Shown: positions 18,592 to 27,232, counted from the stretch's first letter. The stretch is DNA of 64,000 bases from Bordetella avium (GCF_034424645.1 NZ_CP139969.1:2666001-2730000), one strand, 5' to 3'. A program made the numbers and translations. Notes: generated from the letters alone by a model not told the origin.

Positions 18592-19092
18592 TCAGGTTTT
18601 GCGCAGCATCACGCGGCGCACGCACTCGATCGTCCAGATCCAGATGGCGGTACCGACAAACTCGGAGATAAAGCCATCCGTACCGATGTCCCAGGGACGC
18701 GGGCCGATGCCCAGCAAGGGCAGCACGATGCAATGCGCGCCAATGGTGGCGGTAATCCAGGCAAAAGGCACCCCCCACCAGACACCGACCTTGGAACAGC
18801 GTTCCACCAGCCAGGCGTAGACGAAGGCGATCACCATCGAGAACAGAATGTGCACACCATTACCGCCCCAGTTCACGGCGGTCTGGTTAAACACATAGTT
18901 CATCGACCCAGCATCAAAACCCATCAGGTCGAGTAAGCCGATAGGCGGCGGCACCGCGCTGGGAGGACGGGGGGGAATAATGGTTTCCACCCCCGACTTG
19001 ACCATTGCAGAGATGAAGCCCGCCCAAATACCCACACCAAGCAGCGTGCCAAAAGAACTTTTACGTTCGCCTGCCATGCTCGTCAAATTCAC
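18592..19092 (-). CDS. YagU family (DUF1440) inner-membrane protein, copy 1
   Basis: The 166-residue protein starts with GTG, six bases after AGGAG. It shares most of its sequence with copy 2: GVGIWAGFISAMVKSGVETIIPPRPPSAVPPPIGLLDLMGFDAGSMNYVFNQ, then WGGNGVHILFSMVIAFVYAW and ATIGAHCIVLPLLGIGPRPW. Both are short membrane proteins with several hydrophobic segments. It lies directly downstream of cydX on the same strand, separated by a 12-base direct repeat and a hairpin. Co-transcription with the bd oxidase is possible. The function in this organism is unknown. Confidence 0.85.
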   Translation of the reverse strand: MNLTSMAGERKSSFGTLLGVGIWAGFISAMVKSGVETIIPPRPPSAVPPPIGLLDLMGFDAGSMNYVFNQTAVNWGGNGVHILFSMVIAFVYAWLVERCSKVGVWWGVPFAWITATIGAHCIVLPLLGIGPRPWDIGTDGFISEFVGTAIWIWTIECVRRVMLRKT

Positions 19093-19098
19093 GGGGCA

Positions 19099-19126
19099 CT
19101 CCTGAAAGATGCGGGCCGAAGCCCGC
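19099..19126 (-). promoter_or_regulatory. Hairpin leader and ribosome site before YagU copy 1
   Basis: On the minus strand the stem GCGGGC/GCCCGC with a stable TTCG loop is followed by ATCTTTCAGGAG. Stem sequence and spacing to the ribosome site match the element before YagU copy 2. Confidence 0.5.
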
Positions 19127-19127
19127 G

Positions 19128-19153
19128 AATGGGACGGACAAAATGGGACGGAC
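19128..19153. repeat. Tandem 12-base direct repeat between cydX and YagU
   Basis: AATGGGACGGAC occurs twice with a period of 14 bases, just after the cydX stop. No function is evident; it could be a replication-slippage product or a protein-binding repeat. Confidence 0.6.
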
Positions 19154-19158
19154 GATTA

Positions 19159-19365
19159 CTACCGACCTTGCGCCGCATCGATCTTGTCCTGGGCGTCTTC
19201 CTGGGCCTCGAACAACACCCCAGCAGAAGCCGCGACCAGAATCATCAATCCGGTACCCAGCACCCAAGACAAGTACCAGGGACCGTAATCCCCCAGGAGG
19301 ACACCCAGCACGATGGCGATCAGCGAGACCCCCAGCCAGAAGATGTATTTGAAAAATGCCGCCAT
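19159..19365 (-). CDS. cydX: CydX-like small subunit of cytochrome bd oxidase, N-terminally extended
   Basis: The product is 68 residues. The second half, WYLSWVLGTGLMILVAASAG followed by VLFEAQEDAQDK, has the CydX pattern: aromatic start WYxxWVLG, one membrane helix, acidic residue after it. A usual CydX is about 35-40 residues and begins near this WY. Here it is preceded by another 28 residues with their own hydrophobic helix (YIFWLGVSLIAIVLGVLLG), and no start codon lies at the normal position. The ATG used gives MAAFFKYIF and follows AGGAGG. The gene is directly downstream of cydB on the same strand. CydX stabilises the bd oxidase complex in the inner membrane. Confidence 0.72.
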   Translation of the reverse strand: MAAFFKYIFWLGVSLIAIVLGVLLGDYGPWYLSWVLGTGLMILVAASAGVLFEAQEDAQDKIDAAQGR

Positions 19366-19375
19366 GAATACCTCC

Positions 19376-20509
19376 TCAGTAAGCGTGATCGTTGGCGTTG
19401 ACGCTCTTGGCATCAACCTTGCCGCGCATGACCCAGAATGCCCAGCTCGTATACAGAATGATCAGCGGAATGAAGATCACGGTAAAGCCCAGCATCCAGC
19501 CCTGGGTCAGCGTGCTGGCGCCCGAATTCCACACGGTCAAGCTGTGCGAAGGATTGGTGGACGACGGCATGATGAAGGGGAACATCGCGGCGCCTGCCGT
19601 GCCGAGCACGGCGATCCAGGTGATGGCGCCCAGCCACCAACCCAGGATGCGCTGCCTCCTGGCCGTGGCCAGCATACCCAGCACGATGGCGACGTAGGCC
19701 ACGATAGGCAGAATCCACAGAATGGGATGCGCGGCGTAATTGTCCAGCAAGCCGCCCACACTGCGCTCGACCACCTGATGCAAGGGAGTTTGCGCAACGC
19801 CGGCGCCAGGTTGCTTCACCAGCTTGAAGCCGTCCAGCATGGAAGCCCACACACCGCCGATCGTGAACAGCACCAAAAACACCACGCCGCCGAAGATCGA
19901 GGCCTTGCGCGCGCGCTGCGCCATAGTCGACTCGCCGCTGCGCATCAAGGTATTGCCGCCCATATAGATCGAGAGCGACAAGGACACAAGGCCGCACAGT
20001 ATGGCGAAGGGATTGAACAGCGCCCAGAAACTGCCGGTGTAGTAAGAGGTCAGGCGCCAGTCAAAATGAAAGGGCACCCCTTGCAGCACGTTACCCACAG
20101 CCGCGCCGTAGACAATCATCGGCAGAGCGCCGGACAGGAACAGCGTCCAGTCCCAGGCATTGCGCCAACGCGGCGACGACATTTTGCTGCGGTACTCAAA
20201 GCCCAGCGGACGCACGATCATGCTCCAGAGCAAGACCAGCATCACGATGTAAAAGCCCGAGAACGCCGTGGCGTACACCAGCGGCCAGGCGGCAAAAATC
20301 GCGCCGCCGCCCAAGATGAACCAGACCTGGTTGCCGTCCCAATGCGGGCCGATGATGTTGAGCGACACACGCCGCTCATCATCAGTCTTGCCCACAAAGC
20401 GCAGCAAAGTGCCCACGCCCATGTCCATACCCATCATGATGGCCAGCCCCATAAGGAGCACGCCCAGCAGCAGCCACCAGATAACAGTGAGAACGAATGA
20501 AACTTCCAT
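19376..20509 (-). CDS. cydB: Cytochrome bd ubiquinol oxidase subunit II
   Basis: The 377-residue membrane protein has the CydB start (VLTVIWWLLLGVLLMGLAIMMGMDMGVG), the conserved NIIGPHWDGNQVWFILGGGAIFAAWP segment and about eight to nine helices. With CydA it forms the high-affinity quinol oxidase used at low oxygen or under respiratory stress. Two bases separate it from the cydA stop. The small CydX-like gene follows. Confidence 0.97.
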   Translation of the reverse strand: MEVSFVLTVIWWLLLGVLLMGLAIMMGMDMGVGTLLRFVGKTDDERRVSLNIIGPHWDGNQVWFILGGGAIFAAWPLVYATAFSGFYIVMLVLLWSMIVRPLGFEYRSKMSSPRWRNAWDWTLFLSGALPMIVYGAAVGNVLQGVPFHFDWRLTSYYTGSFWALFNPFAILCGLVSLSLSIYMGGNTLMRSGESTMAQRARKASIFGGVVFLVLFTIGGVWASMLDGFKLVKQPGAGVAQTPLHQVVERSVGGLLDNYAAHPILWILPIVAYVAIVLGMLATARRQRILGWWLGAITWIAVLGTAGAAMFPFIMPSSTNPSHSLTVWNSGASTLTQGWMLGFTVIFIPLIILYTSWAFWVMRGKVDAKSVNANDHAY

Positions 20510-20511
20510 GA

Positions 20512-22086
20512 TTAGCTCCGCGTGTGAGTAGCGGCCAACGCCGGTTGGGGGTCGTGTCCGCCGGTGTCGTCCGGACCCTTACGGATGGCGCGCACCATGA
20601 GGAACATCTCGATCACGATGAAGATCGTGTAAAGCGCCACAAAGCCCACTACCGAGAAAATCATATAGCTGACGCTATGCGTGGAAGCAGACAACCAGGT
20701 CGGCAATACCTCGTACACCGTCCACGGCTGACGCCCGACTTCGGCCACGATCCAGCCCGCTTCGCAGGCGATGAAGGGCACGGGAATCATCCAGAGACTG
20801 AAACGCAGGAAGCGGGGGCGGTTTTGCACCTGATTGGTCAGCGTGTACATGGTCGCCAGCACGAAGAAGGCCAGCATCAACAGACCGGCAGCCACCATCA
20901 CCCGGAACGACCAGAACACCAGCCATACCTCGGGGATCGTGTCCTTGGACGCGCGCGCCACATCGGCGTCGGTGACCTTGGTGAGATCGCCGTCCGGCGC
21001 GTAGCGCTGCACCAACAGCCCATAACCCATGTCGGCCTTGTGCGCTTCGAACTGCGCCCGCGCCTCGGCGTCTTGAGGATTGCTGCTCAGACGCTGCATG
21101 GCCTGCACCGCAGGAATGCCGTTGCGGATGCGCTCCTTGGCCTGCTCTTGCAAGACATCGGCAGCGGGCACGGTGCCCGTCAAAGAGTGCGTCACCAGCA
21201 GCGACAAGGCGCCCGGCACCTGCAACTCATACAGGTTGCGCTCCTCACTTTGCGACGGGAAGGCAATGGCGTTGAACGCCATCGGCGCTTTTTCCGTCTT
21301 CCAGAGGGCTTCCATCGCCACCAGCTTGGAAGGCTGAGCGTGGGCGCCGACGAAACCCAGGGCATCGCCCAGGGTCATCACACCGCAGGTGCCCACCACG
21401 CCGAAGAGCGCGGCGATGCGGAAAGAACGGCGAGCCAGATCGTTATGGCGGTTGCGCAGAAGATAGTAGGCGCTCACACCACAGACGAAGATCGCGGCTG
21501 TCACATAGCCGGCCAGCACCGTGTGAACGAACTTGGCCTGCGCGTCGGGGTTGAAGAACAGGGTGGAAAAACTGCTCAACTCCATCCGCATGGTGACGGG
21601 GTTGAACTCAGCGCCATGCGGGGCCTGCATGAAGGAGTTGGCCACCAGAATCCAGAGGGCCGACAGGTTGGAACCGATCGCGACCAAATAGGTGACAACC
21701 AAGTGCTGCGCCTTGCTCAGGCGGTCCCAGCCAAACACCATCAGGCCGACAAAAGTCGACTCCATAAAGAACGCCATCAGGCCTTCCACGGCCAACAGCG
21801 TACCAAAGGTATCGCCGACGAAGCTGGAATAGAACGACCAGTTCGTACCGAACTGGAATTCCATCGTCAGACCCGTCGCTACGCCCAGGGCGAAGTTGAT
21901 GAGCAGGAGCTTGCCCCAAAACTGCGCCATCTGACGGTAGATAACCCGTCCGGTGGTGACATAAACCGTTTCCATCACCGCGAGGATGAAGGATAGGCCC
22001 AGTGTCAAGGGGACAAACAAGAAGTGGTAAAGCGCTGTCGCGGCGAACTGAAACCGCGATAAATCGACGACAAGATCATCAACCAT
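20512..22086 (-). CDS. cydA: Cytochrome bd ubiquinol oxidase subunit I
   Basis: The 524-residue protein has the CydA features LSRFQFAATALYHFLFVPLTLGLS (with the heme-ligand His), EFQFGTNWSFYSSFVGDTFGT and GWIVAEVGRQPWTVYEVLPT. The quinol-binding Q-loop region is present but of the short type. It oxidises ubiquinol and reduces O2 to water at hemes b558, b595 and d. The ATG is preferred to a GTG one codon upstream because AAAGGA lies at proper spacing from it. A bulged hairpin and an A/T tract precede the gene. Confidence 0.97.
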   Translation of the reverse strand: MVDDLVVDLSRFQFAATALYHFLFVPLTLGLSFILAVMETVYVTTGRVIYRQMAQFWGKLLLINFALGVATGLTMEFQFGTNWSFYSSFVGDTFGTLLAVEGLMAFFMESTFVGLMVFGWDRLSKAQHLVVTYLVAIGSNLSALWILVANSFMQAPHGAEFNPVTMRMELSSFSTLFFNPDAQAKFVHTVLAGYVTAAIFVCGVSAYYLLRNRHNDLARRSFRIAALFGVVGTCGVMTLGDALGFVGAHAQPSKLVAMEALWKTEKAPMAFNAIAFPSQSEERNLYELQVPGALSLLVTHSLTGTVPAADVLQEQAKERIRNGIPAVQAMQRLSSNPQDAEARAQFEAHKADMGYGLLVQRYAPDGDLTKVTDADVARASKDTIPEVWLVFWSFRVMVAAGLLMLAFFVLATMYTLTNQVQNRPRFLRFSLWMIPVPFIACEAGWIVAEVGRQPWTVYEVLPTWLSASTHSVSYMIFSVVGFVALYTIFIVIEMFLMVRAIRKGPDDTGGHDPQPALAATHTRS

Positions 22087-22109
22087 CACACCGTCCTTTC
22101 TAAAAGCCC

Positions 22110-22158
22110 AAAAAAAACGAAATTACCGGATCAGGCCATAGCCCTGAGGCTATGCCTG
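22110..22158 (-). promoter_or_regulatory. Possible cyd leader hairpin and T-tract
   Basis: On the minus strand, 11-base arms CAGGCATAGCC and GGCTAT..GCCTG (one bulged base, four-base loop) are followed 14 bases later by eight T residues, just before the cydA ribosome site. It could be an attenuator or simply 5' leader structure. I found no FNR-type palindrome here. Confidence 0.35.
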
Positions 22159-22177
22159 TCCGGGATCGTGCAATATG

Positions 22178-22197
22178 AAAAGGCCGCAGAACGGCCT
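22178..22197 (-). terminator. Terminator-like hairpin on the minus strand upstream of cydA
   Basis: On the minus strand AGGCCG, a five-base loop and CGGCCT are followed by TTTTC. No clear gene ends just upstream of it on that strand, so it may be a relic or part of the cyd leader. Confidence 0.4.
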
Positions 22198-23128
22198 GAC
22201 GCCTCCCCGTGCGCAAACATGGTGGGACGATGCACTTGAAAAAGGAAATGGCTGAAGCGCCTACAGCTTTCAGCCAGCATGACGAGCGCCCTCAGCGGGC
22301 CGGCAGGCCGCTGGCGCTTTATGAGATCTGTCGCTATCGCATCGCTCTGCATATTTTTTGCTCAGCTGCAATCGGTCTCGCATGGAGGCCGCAGCCAGGG
22401 TGTTGCCCCAGCCCCCGCCTTCATGACCTGGCGCCCCTCGCGCCAAACGCCGTCCGTCCCGCTCTTTCCCAACGTCGCCTCATCGGAATCACACACGCCC
22501 GAGGCCGGACAAACAGCACATTCGATTGGATCATGATGATCAGGCTACAAATTTAGTACAAGAACGAATTCCCCCTCCGCCGAGGCCGGTAAACCAATTA
22601 CTTGACACATCAAAGCCCTCAGAGAAAATACTGCGCCTCTCCGGGTACGGCAATTCTGAGCAGCCCCAAGCAAACCGACGGGCCTGCTTTTCAAACCACC
22701 GCAGGATATCCGCAATACTGCATGCGCTACTGGCCTGCTAAGGCCGGAACAAACCGGCCAGCATTGTCTTTGCATACAGGCATGGATAGCGCGCCCGCCA
22801 TTTTGAACCAGACATGATCCGGGCAGCCGATCAAACTATGGCTGTGCTTGATCCTTATCATGCCGCCATTAAATATGAAACGGCTTAGGGCGAGCCATTT
22901 ATCCCGACCGTTGTTGTTTATTACCAACCAAGCCGGACGATCACCCACAGCCGACACATGACAATCTATGCCAGCATTGTCGGCTCTCTTTGTTTCAAAC
23001 TCAGCGCCTGCGCCAGGGGCAGCATGGATAAAACAAATTCGCGCCCCGGCAATACGACGGCCTACGCAGCTGCCAGCATTTTCCCGTATCACCGCGCCCA
23101 TCAATCATCTGATTAATGGAGCGTTTCA
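22198..23128. other. Gene-poor region between cydA and a tautomerase remnant
   Basis: About 0.9 kb without a recognisable gene. Open frames here have atypical composition and no family resemblance. A plus-strand frame from about 22321 begins with a hydrophobic stretch (MRSVAIASLCIFFAQLQSVS) like a signal peptide but continues as low-complexity Pro/Ser sequence. A TTGACA hexamer at 22602-22607 has only a weak partner. Base composition is more AT-rich than the flanks in places, consistent with decayed or acquired DNA. Confidence 0.45.
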
Positions 23129-23341
23129 ATGCCTCGGGTTCGCATCGACCTCATCGCCGGTAAACCGGCCGCCTATCGCCAGGCCGTCGCCAACGTTGTC
23201 TACGACGCCCTGCTCAGCACGCGCAACACGGCGCTGCCATTTACCCTGCTGTTCTGGCGCTTGAAGGGGGAGCGGGCCGGACTACATCGACCACTACCTG
23301 AGAGCGGACGAATAAGCGTGCCAAACACCGGCAACGCATGA
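23129..23341 (+). pseudogene. Tautomerase-family gene remnant
   Basis: The first ~32 residues (PRVRIDLIAGKPAAYRQAV, then ANVVYDALLST) match the N-terminus of the 4-oxalocrotonate-tautomerase-like family, including the N-terminal catalytic proline after Met. The family proteins of this subgroup are ~130 residues. Here the homology stops after residue ~32, and the 70-residue frame continues with unrelated sequence. In another frame the DNA ends with DYIDHYLRADE and a stop at 23313-23315, which looks like the tail of a different or frameshifted protein. I read this as a deleted or rearranged gene. Confidence 0.55.
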
Positions 23342-23355
23342 CGCGGGCCCAGCGC

Positions 23356-24294
23356 CTAGACATTGCCGGCACGGCGTAGTCGAGCCGCCTCGCGCAAACA
23401 GTCGGCGAAACGCTGTGCCACTGGTGTCAGCGCATTGAGATCACGCGCCAGCAGGCTGACACGCAGCGTAGCCGGCACCGGTTTTCTCAAGGGCACAGGA
23501 CGTAAATCATGGGCATTGCGCAACGTGGCCAGCGACTTGGGAGCCATCATGCCAAGCGCGTCAGTAAACCGCAAAAGCGTGAACGCGATCTGGCTCGACA
23601 AGCACATGACATAACGCCTGGGAGGAGCAAGTCCCGCCGACTCGAACAAACGCCGCAAAAGCGCCGGCCCATACTCCGGCAACACCCATAAAGCATCTTG
23701 CAATTCGGCCAGCGAACGCGCCTTCCCTAACGGATGGCCGCTGCGCGCCATGACGGTAAGCGGCAAGCTATACAGCAACTCTCGAGGGTGCGCATCAGCA
23801 GGATGCTCATCGACCTCGCTGGACACAATGAAGTCGTAGGTGCCATCCAACCACCCCCGATCGTGCTCCGAGCTGCTCAACTCGGAAAGCGCCAACGTAA
23901 CGCCTGGGCAGGCCTCCTGAAAACGACTCAAGGCCAGCGGGAGCAAACTGGTCGCCGCCGAGCTGAAGCCGACCGCAACCCGCCCCCCACGCTCGCCCTG
24001 CAAGCGCGCGATTTCTTCCTGCGCGCGATGCAATTCGTTCAATGCTAGCTGGCTGTGCCTCAGCAAGGTCTGCCCAATGCCAGTCAAACTGCTGCCCTTA
24101 GCCGAACGCACAAACAGCGGCGCCCCCACACCCTGCTCCAGCACCTTCATCGAATGCGTCAACGTTGGCTGACTCAGGCCCAGGTGCCGTGCAGCGGCGC
24201 GCAAACTGCCACGCGTGGCCACTGCACGAAACAGTTCCAACTGCCGCAGGCTGACACTCCAGCCAATATCAGGGTTTTCATGAAGATCAATCAT
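23356..24294 (-). CDS. LysR-family transcriptional regulator
   Basis: The 312-residue protein has an N-terminal winged helix-turn-helix (residues ~14-75, SLRQLELFRAVATRGSLRAAARHLGLSQPTLTHSMKVLE) and a periplasmic-binding-like effector domain. The ATG is chosen over a GTG nine bases upstream because GGAAGG lies eight bases before it. It is transcribed away from a Bug-type binding protein and a DUF2817 peptidase gene, the usual geometry for a LysR protein controlling its neighbours. The inducer is unknown. Confidence 0.93.
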   Translation of the reverse strand: MIDLHENPDIGWSVSLRQLELFRAVATRGSLRAAARHLGLSQPTLTHSMKVLEQGVGAPLFVRSAKGSSLTGIGQTLLRHSQLALNELHRAQEEIARLQGERGGRVAVGFSSAATSLLPLALSRFQEACPGVTLALSELSSSEHDRGWLDGTYDFIVSSEVDEHPADAHPRELLYSLPLTVMARSGHPLGKARSLAELQDALWVLPEYGPALLRRLFESAGLAPPRRYVMCLSSQIAFTLLRFTDALGMMAPKSLATLRNAHDLRPVPLRKPVPATLRVSLLARDLNALTPVAQRFADCLREAARLRRAGNV

Positions 24295-24392
24295 CTCTAT
24301 CACCTTCCAAGAAGGGCTGTCTTTTTTTATCGCTGGTTATTTCCTATTCTGCCCAAAAACCACGCCCCCTAGGGCAAGACCTGGAGCCTGCA

Positions 24393-25343
24393 ATGAACCT
24401 ACCGCTTACCCGCCGCAGACTATTGACGGCGATCGCATTAGGCAGCGTAGCCGGACGGCTTCAGGCCGCCCCGGTGACCCGCATTCTGGTCGGTTTCTCG
24501 CCTGGCGGCGGCGTGGATGTCATTGCACGCTTACTTGCACGCCAGATCGAAGGGGGATTGGGCGAGGTTGTGGTCGTGGAAAACCGCGTTGGAGCTGGCG
24601 GACTGCTGGCCGCGCAGGCGATGCTGGCCGCCGCCCCTGACGGCCGCACGCTGCTTCTCACCAACGACCATACCCTGTCCATCCTGCCTCATACGCTGAA
24701 AAAACCCGGCTTCGCCTCCCCGGACGACTTTGCGCCGGTAGCGCAGATTACCGACAAGAGCATCCTGGGCCTGGCAGTGAAGGCCGACTCGCCTTTGCGG
24801 ACCCTGCAAGACCTCAAGACGCTGTCCGGCCCGATCTCTATCGGCGTTCCCGCCCCAGGCAGCATTCCGGAATTCGCCGTCGAACTGCTTGGCGAACGCA
24901 TGAGCCTGCCGATTGCTGCGGTTCCTTATCGCGGCGGCTCGCCGCTCGTGATGGATGTTCAGGGCGGACATCTGGCCTTGGGGATGACCTCACTAGCGGA
25001 GCTGTTGGAGCCCATGCGCGCCGGACGGATTCGCTTGCTTGTCGTGTCGGGATCAGGCAGACACCCAGATATCCCTGAGGTGCCCACCTTCAGCGAAGAG
25101 GGCATCAACGGTATGGAGCAAGGTGGCGTCGTCGGTCTCTTCGCCCCGCGCGGTCTGCCACAAGCGCGCGCCGACCTGTTACAGGGCCTGGTAGCCCGGG
25201 CGCTCGAATCGGAGGAGATGCATCGGCAAATGCAAGTGCTCGGCACACAAGTCAATTTCGGCGATGCCACTACCCTCGCCCACAACATGAAAGCCATCCA
25301 TCAAGCCTGGGCCCTGCGCGCGCAGCGACTCGCTGCACGCTAA
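24393..25343 (+). CDS. Bug-type (TctC family) solute-binding protein
   Basis: The 316-residue protein starts with a signal peptide containing TRRRLL, possibly a twin-arginine type, and cleavage near LQAAP. The mature part shows the TctC/Bug pattern ILVGFSPGGGVDVIARLLARQ, VVENRVGAGG and PDGRTLLLTN, with the later VPTFSEEG motif. Such proteins capture carboxylates, amides or other small solutes in the periplasm. No TctAB membrane genes are adjacent, which is common for Bug proteins. It is divergent from the LysR gene and 41 bases upstream of the DUF2817 gene. Confidence 0.93.
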   Translation: MNLPLTRRRLLTAIALGSVAGRLQAAPVTRILVGFSPGGGVDVIARLLARQIEGGLGEVVVVENRVGAGGLLAAQAMLAAAPDGRTLLLTNDHTLSILPHTLKKPGFASPDDFAPVAQITDKSILGLAVKADSPLRTLQDLKTLSGPISIGVPAPGSIPEFAVELLGERMSLPIAAVPYRGGSPLVMDVQGGHLALGMTSLAELLEPMRAGRIRLLVVSGSGRHPDIPEVPTFSEEGINGMEQGGVVGLFAPRGLPQARADLLQGLVARALESEEMHRQMQVLGTQVNFGDATTLAHNMKAIHQAWALRAQRLAAR

Positions 25344-25384
25344 TTCCTCCCTGCCCTTATTTAACTACGTCCAGGACCCCATCC

Positions 25385-26467
25385 ATGCTCCAGCCACGCC
25401 AGTATTTCTGCCACAACTACGTCGAAGCCCGCAACGCTTTCCAAGAGGCCGCCCGGCAACAAAAGGCGGATCTCTCGACCCATCTGCTGCCCGGGCGGCT
25501 CGGTGCGCAAGGCGAAGCGCTAGCGATGGACCTGGCCTATCTAGGCCCACCCGATGCAGATCAACTATTGATCCTGTCGTCAGGCACACATGGCGTAGAG
25601 GGATTTTGCGGCTCGGCCTGCCAGCTTGCCTTGTTGAACGACGACGGCCTCTTGGAGCTGATCCGTCGCAAACAGTTGGGCTGTCTTCTGATTCACGCCA
25701 TCAATCCGCATGGCTTCTCGCATCTGCGCCGGGTCAATGAAGACAATATCGATCTGAACCGCAACTTTCGTCCGAACGACGAGCCAATCGAAAACCCTGC
25801 CTACGATCAGCTGCACGAGATACTGCTTCCAAAACAATGGCCACCGTCTGCCGACAACGACGCCGCCCTTCTGGACTATCAGCAAAAACATGGCTACGCG
25901 GGTTTTCGTGAAGCCGTCACCACGGGACAGACCGCGCATCCCGATGGCCTCTTCTATGGCGGCCAGACCCCGAGCTGGAGCAACCTAACCTTACGTACTG
26001 CCCTACACAGGTATGGCCGTACCCGCCAACGCATCGCCTGGATTGATGTGCATACCGGTTTGGGTCCTTATGGCCATGGCGAAAAAATCCATGGCGGGCG
26101 GCCTGAAGATCACGACAACCTGGCGCTCACACGCCAGATATGGGGCAGCGACGTCATCGCTGCCTGGGAAAACGACTCGGCCTCGCGCCAAGTCAAAGGC
26201 CACGCGCTAGGCGCCCTGTTCGAAGCCTGCCCCGACACGGCCAACTTTGCCATTGCCCTGGAATTCGGCACCCGGTCGCCGACTTCCCTATTTCAGCTGC
26301 GTGCGGAGCAATGGTTCGAACAACGCCCGCATCTTGCGAGAAGCAGCGGGCAAATCCAGGCCAAACGCGAACTGCGCGATGCCTTCTATGTGGACGAGGA
26401 CATCTGGATGGCCATGATACTGGCGCAAAGCCGCAGCACCATCTTGCAAGCTTGCCGAGGACTTTGA
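25385..26467 (+). CDS. DUF2817 M14-like zinc metallopeptidase
   Basis: The 360-residue protein has the zinc-site layout of carboxypeptidase-like M14 enzymes. H69 and E72 lie in SGTHGVEGF, then comes INPHGFSHLRRVNEDNIDLNRNF, a later His in WIDVHTGLGPYG and a Glu in ALEFGT. It has no signal peptide, so it is probably cytoplasmic. DUF2817 members are thought to be hydrolases of peptides or amides, but a precise substrate is not established. The neighbouring Bug protein and LysR regulator suggest uptake and hydrolysis of one small compound. Confidence 0.88.
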   Translation: MLQPRQYFCHNYVEARNAFQEAARQQKADLSTHLLPGRLGAQGEALAMDLAYLGPPDADQLLILSSGTHGVEGFCGSACQLALLNDDGLLELIRRKQLGCLLIHAINPHGFSHLRRVNEDNIDLNRNFRPNDEPIENPAYDQLHEILLPKQWPPSADNDAALLDYQQKHGYAGFREAVTTGQTAHPDGLFYGGQTPSWSNLTLRTALHRYGRTRQRIAWIDVHTGLGPYGHGEKIHGGRPEDHDNLALTRQIWGSDVIAAWENDSASRQVKGHALGALFEACPDTANFAIALEFGTRSPTSLFQLRAEQWFEQRPHLARSSGQIQAKRELRDAFYVDEDIWMAMILAQSRSTILQACRGL

Positions 26468-26923
26468 ATTGCCCAACTGACATCAAGGTCCAAGCAAAGC
26501 GCGCCCCTAGCGGGGCCACCACGCTGCTGCAATATTCTGCGCCTGCGTCATGTATCTGCTGACGCCCCATCAGGCAGCAACGGTACAGGGCACGACCTAG
26601 GGAAGCTCGCAGTTCGTTCGTCTCCTCGATGAAGAGCAATGAACTGAGCAGCGCGCGCATCGCTACCATGATTCCCGAGGATCACCCAGCGCACGAGAAA
26701 CGCGTCGTTGAAAGCAGCAAGGGGGCGGATCGCATCGAGCTAGATGCCGGACCTCTGGGCCAGTGGTTTCTGCAACCATCCCGCCCAAGCAGACCGTCGT
26801 AAACCTGCCAGTCTCCCAGGCCACGCTCGAGGCCTGGGTCCGTCCCAAAGACAAGCCCGCCGAACAAGACGCGCAGCCCCGCTCCGGCACTGCGCCGCGA
26901 GCGGTAAGCCAAAAAGCTCGCCG
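26468..26923. other. Intergenic region with a possible broken small gene
   Basis: No intact gene is recognised in these 456 bases. The second half holds a two-frame coding-like stretch listed separately. The first half (26468-26628) shows nothing. Confidence 0.4.
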
Positions 26924-26927
26924 CTAA
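26629..26927 (+). pseudogene. Possible frameshifted small gene
   Basis: An ATG frame of 57 codons (MKSNELSSARIATMIPEDHP through RIELDAGPLGQWFLQ) ends at 26800-26802. A second, overlapping frame continues as ATIPPKQTVVNLPVSQATLE then AWVRPKDKPAEQ and ends at 26925-26927. Both halves have protein-like composition, and the switch point is near 26765-26780, so one shifted base could join them into a protein of about 98 residues. I do not recognise the family. It may instead be two chance frames. Confidence 0.3.
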
Positions 26928-27232
26928 CCCAGCACGATCTGCCATAGCCAGATGATCAGACGCAGCACTGCAGCGCCGCCGAAAAGCCAAGCATGACCTA
27001 AGAAGTAGCCGAAAGTCATCCAACCTGCCGCGCCGTCGACTCGGCGGCCCGCCCACTCGCTGCGCAACACCAACGCGATCAAGGCAAGCTCGAATACCAC
27101 CGCCGTGGGAATAGCCCAATGGCCAGGAAAATCCAGCAAGGCCACCCAGCCGACAAAGAGCAGGGCCAGCCCCGACATATAGCCGGCTATGGACAACAAT
27201 TGTTTTATGTAATTGCGATCAACTGCGCGCAT
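26924..27232 (-). CDS. Small integral membrane protein, unknown function
   Basis: The 102-residue product has three or four hydrophobic helices (LLSIAGYMSGLALLFVGWVALL, AIPTAVVFELALIALVL, and YFLGHAWLFGGAAVLRLIIWLWQIV) and a short basic N-terminus (MRAVDRNYIKQ). No family is recognised. It is convergent with the putative broken gene and divergent from the Liv-type operon. Confidence 0.6.
   Translation of the reverse strand: MRAVDRNYIKQLLSIAGYMSGLALLFVGWVALLDFPGHWAIPTAVVFELALIALVLRSEWAGRRVDGAAGWMTFGYFLGHAWLFGGAAVLRLIIWLWQIVLG

Noticed and set aside
22521..22540. Possible FNR box upstream of cydA (TTGGATCATGATGATCAG)
   Set aside because: It does not fit TTGAT-N4-ATCAA in any register and is over 400 bases from the gene.
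22727..23104. 125-residue minus-strand frame in the gene-poor region
   Set aside because: No family resemblance, no ribosome site, and mixed Cys/Arg/Gly composition typical of chance frames in GC-rich DNA.
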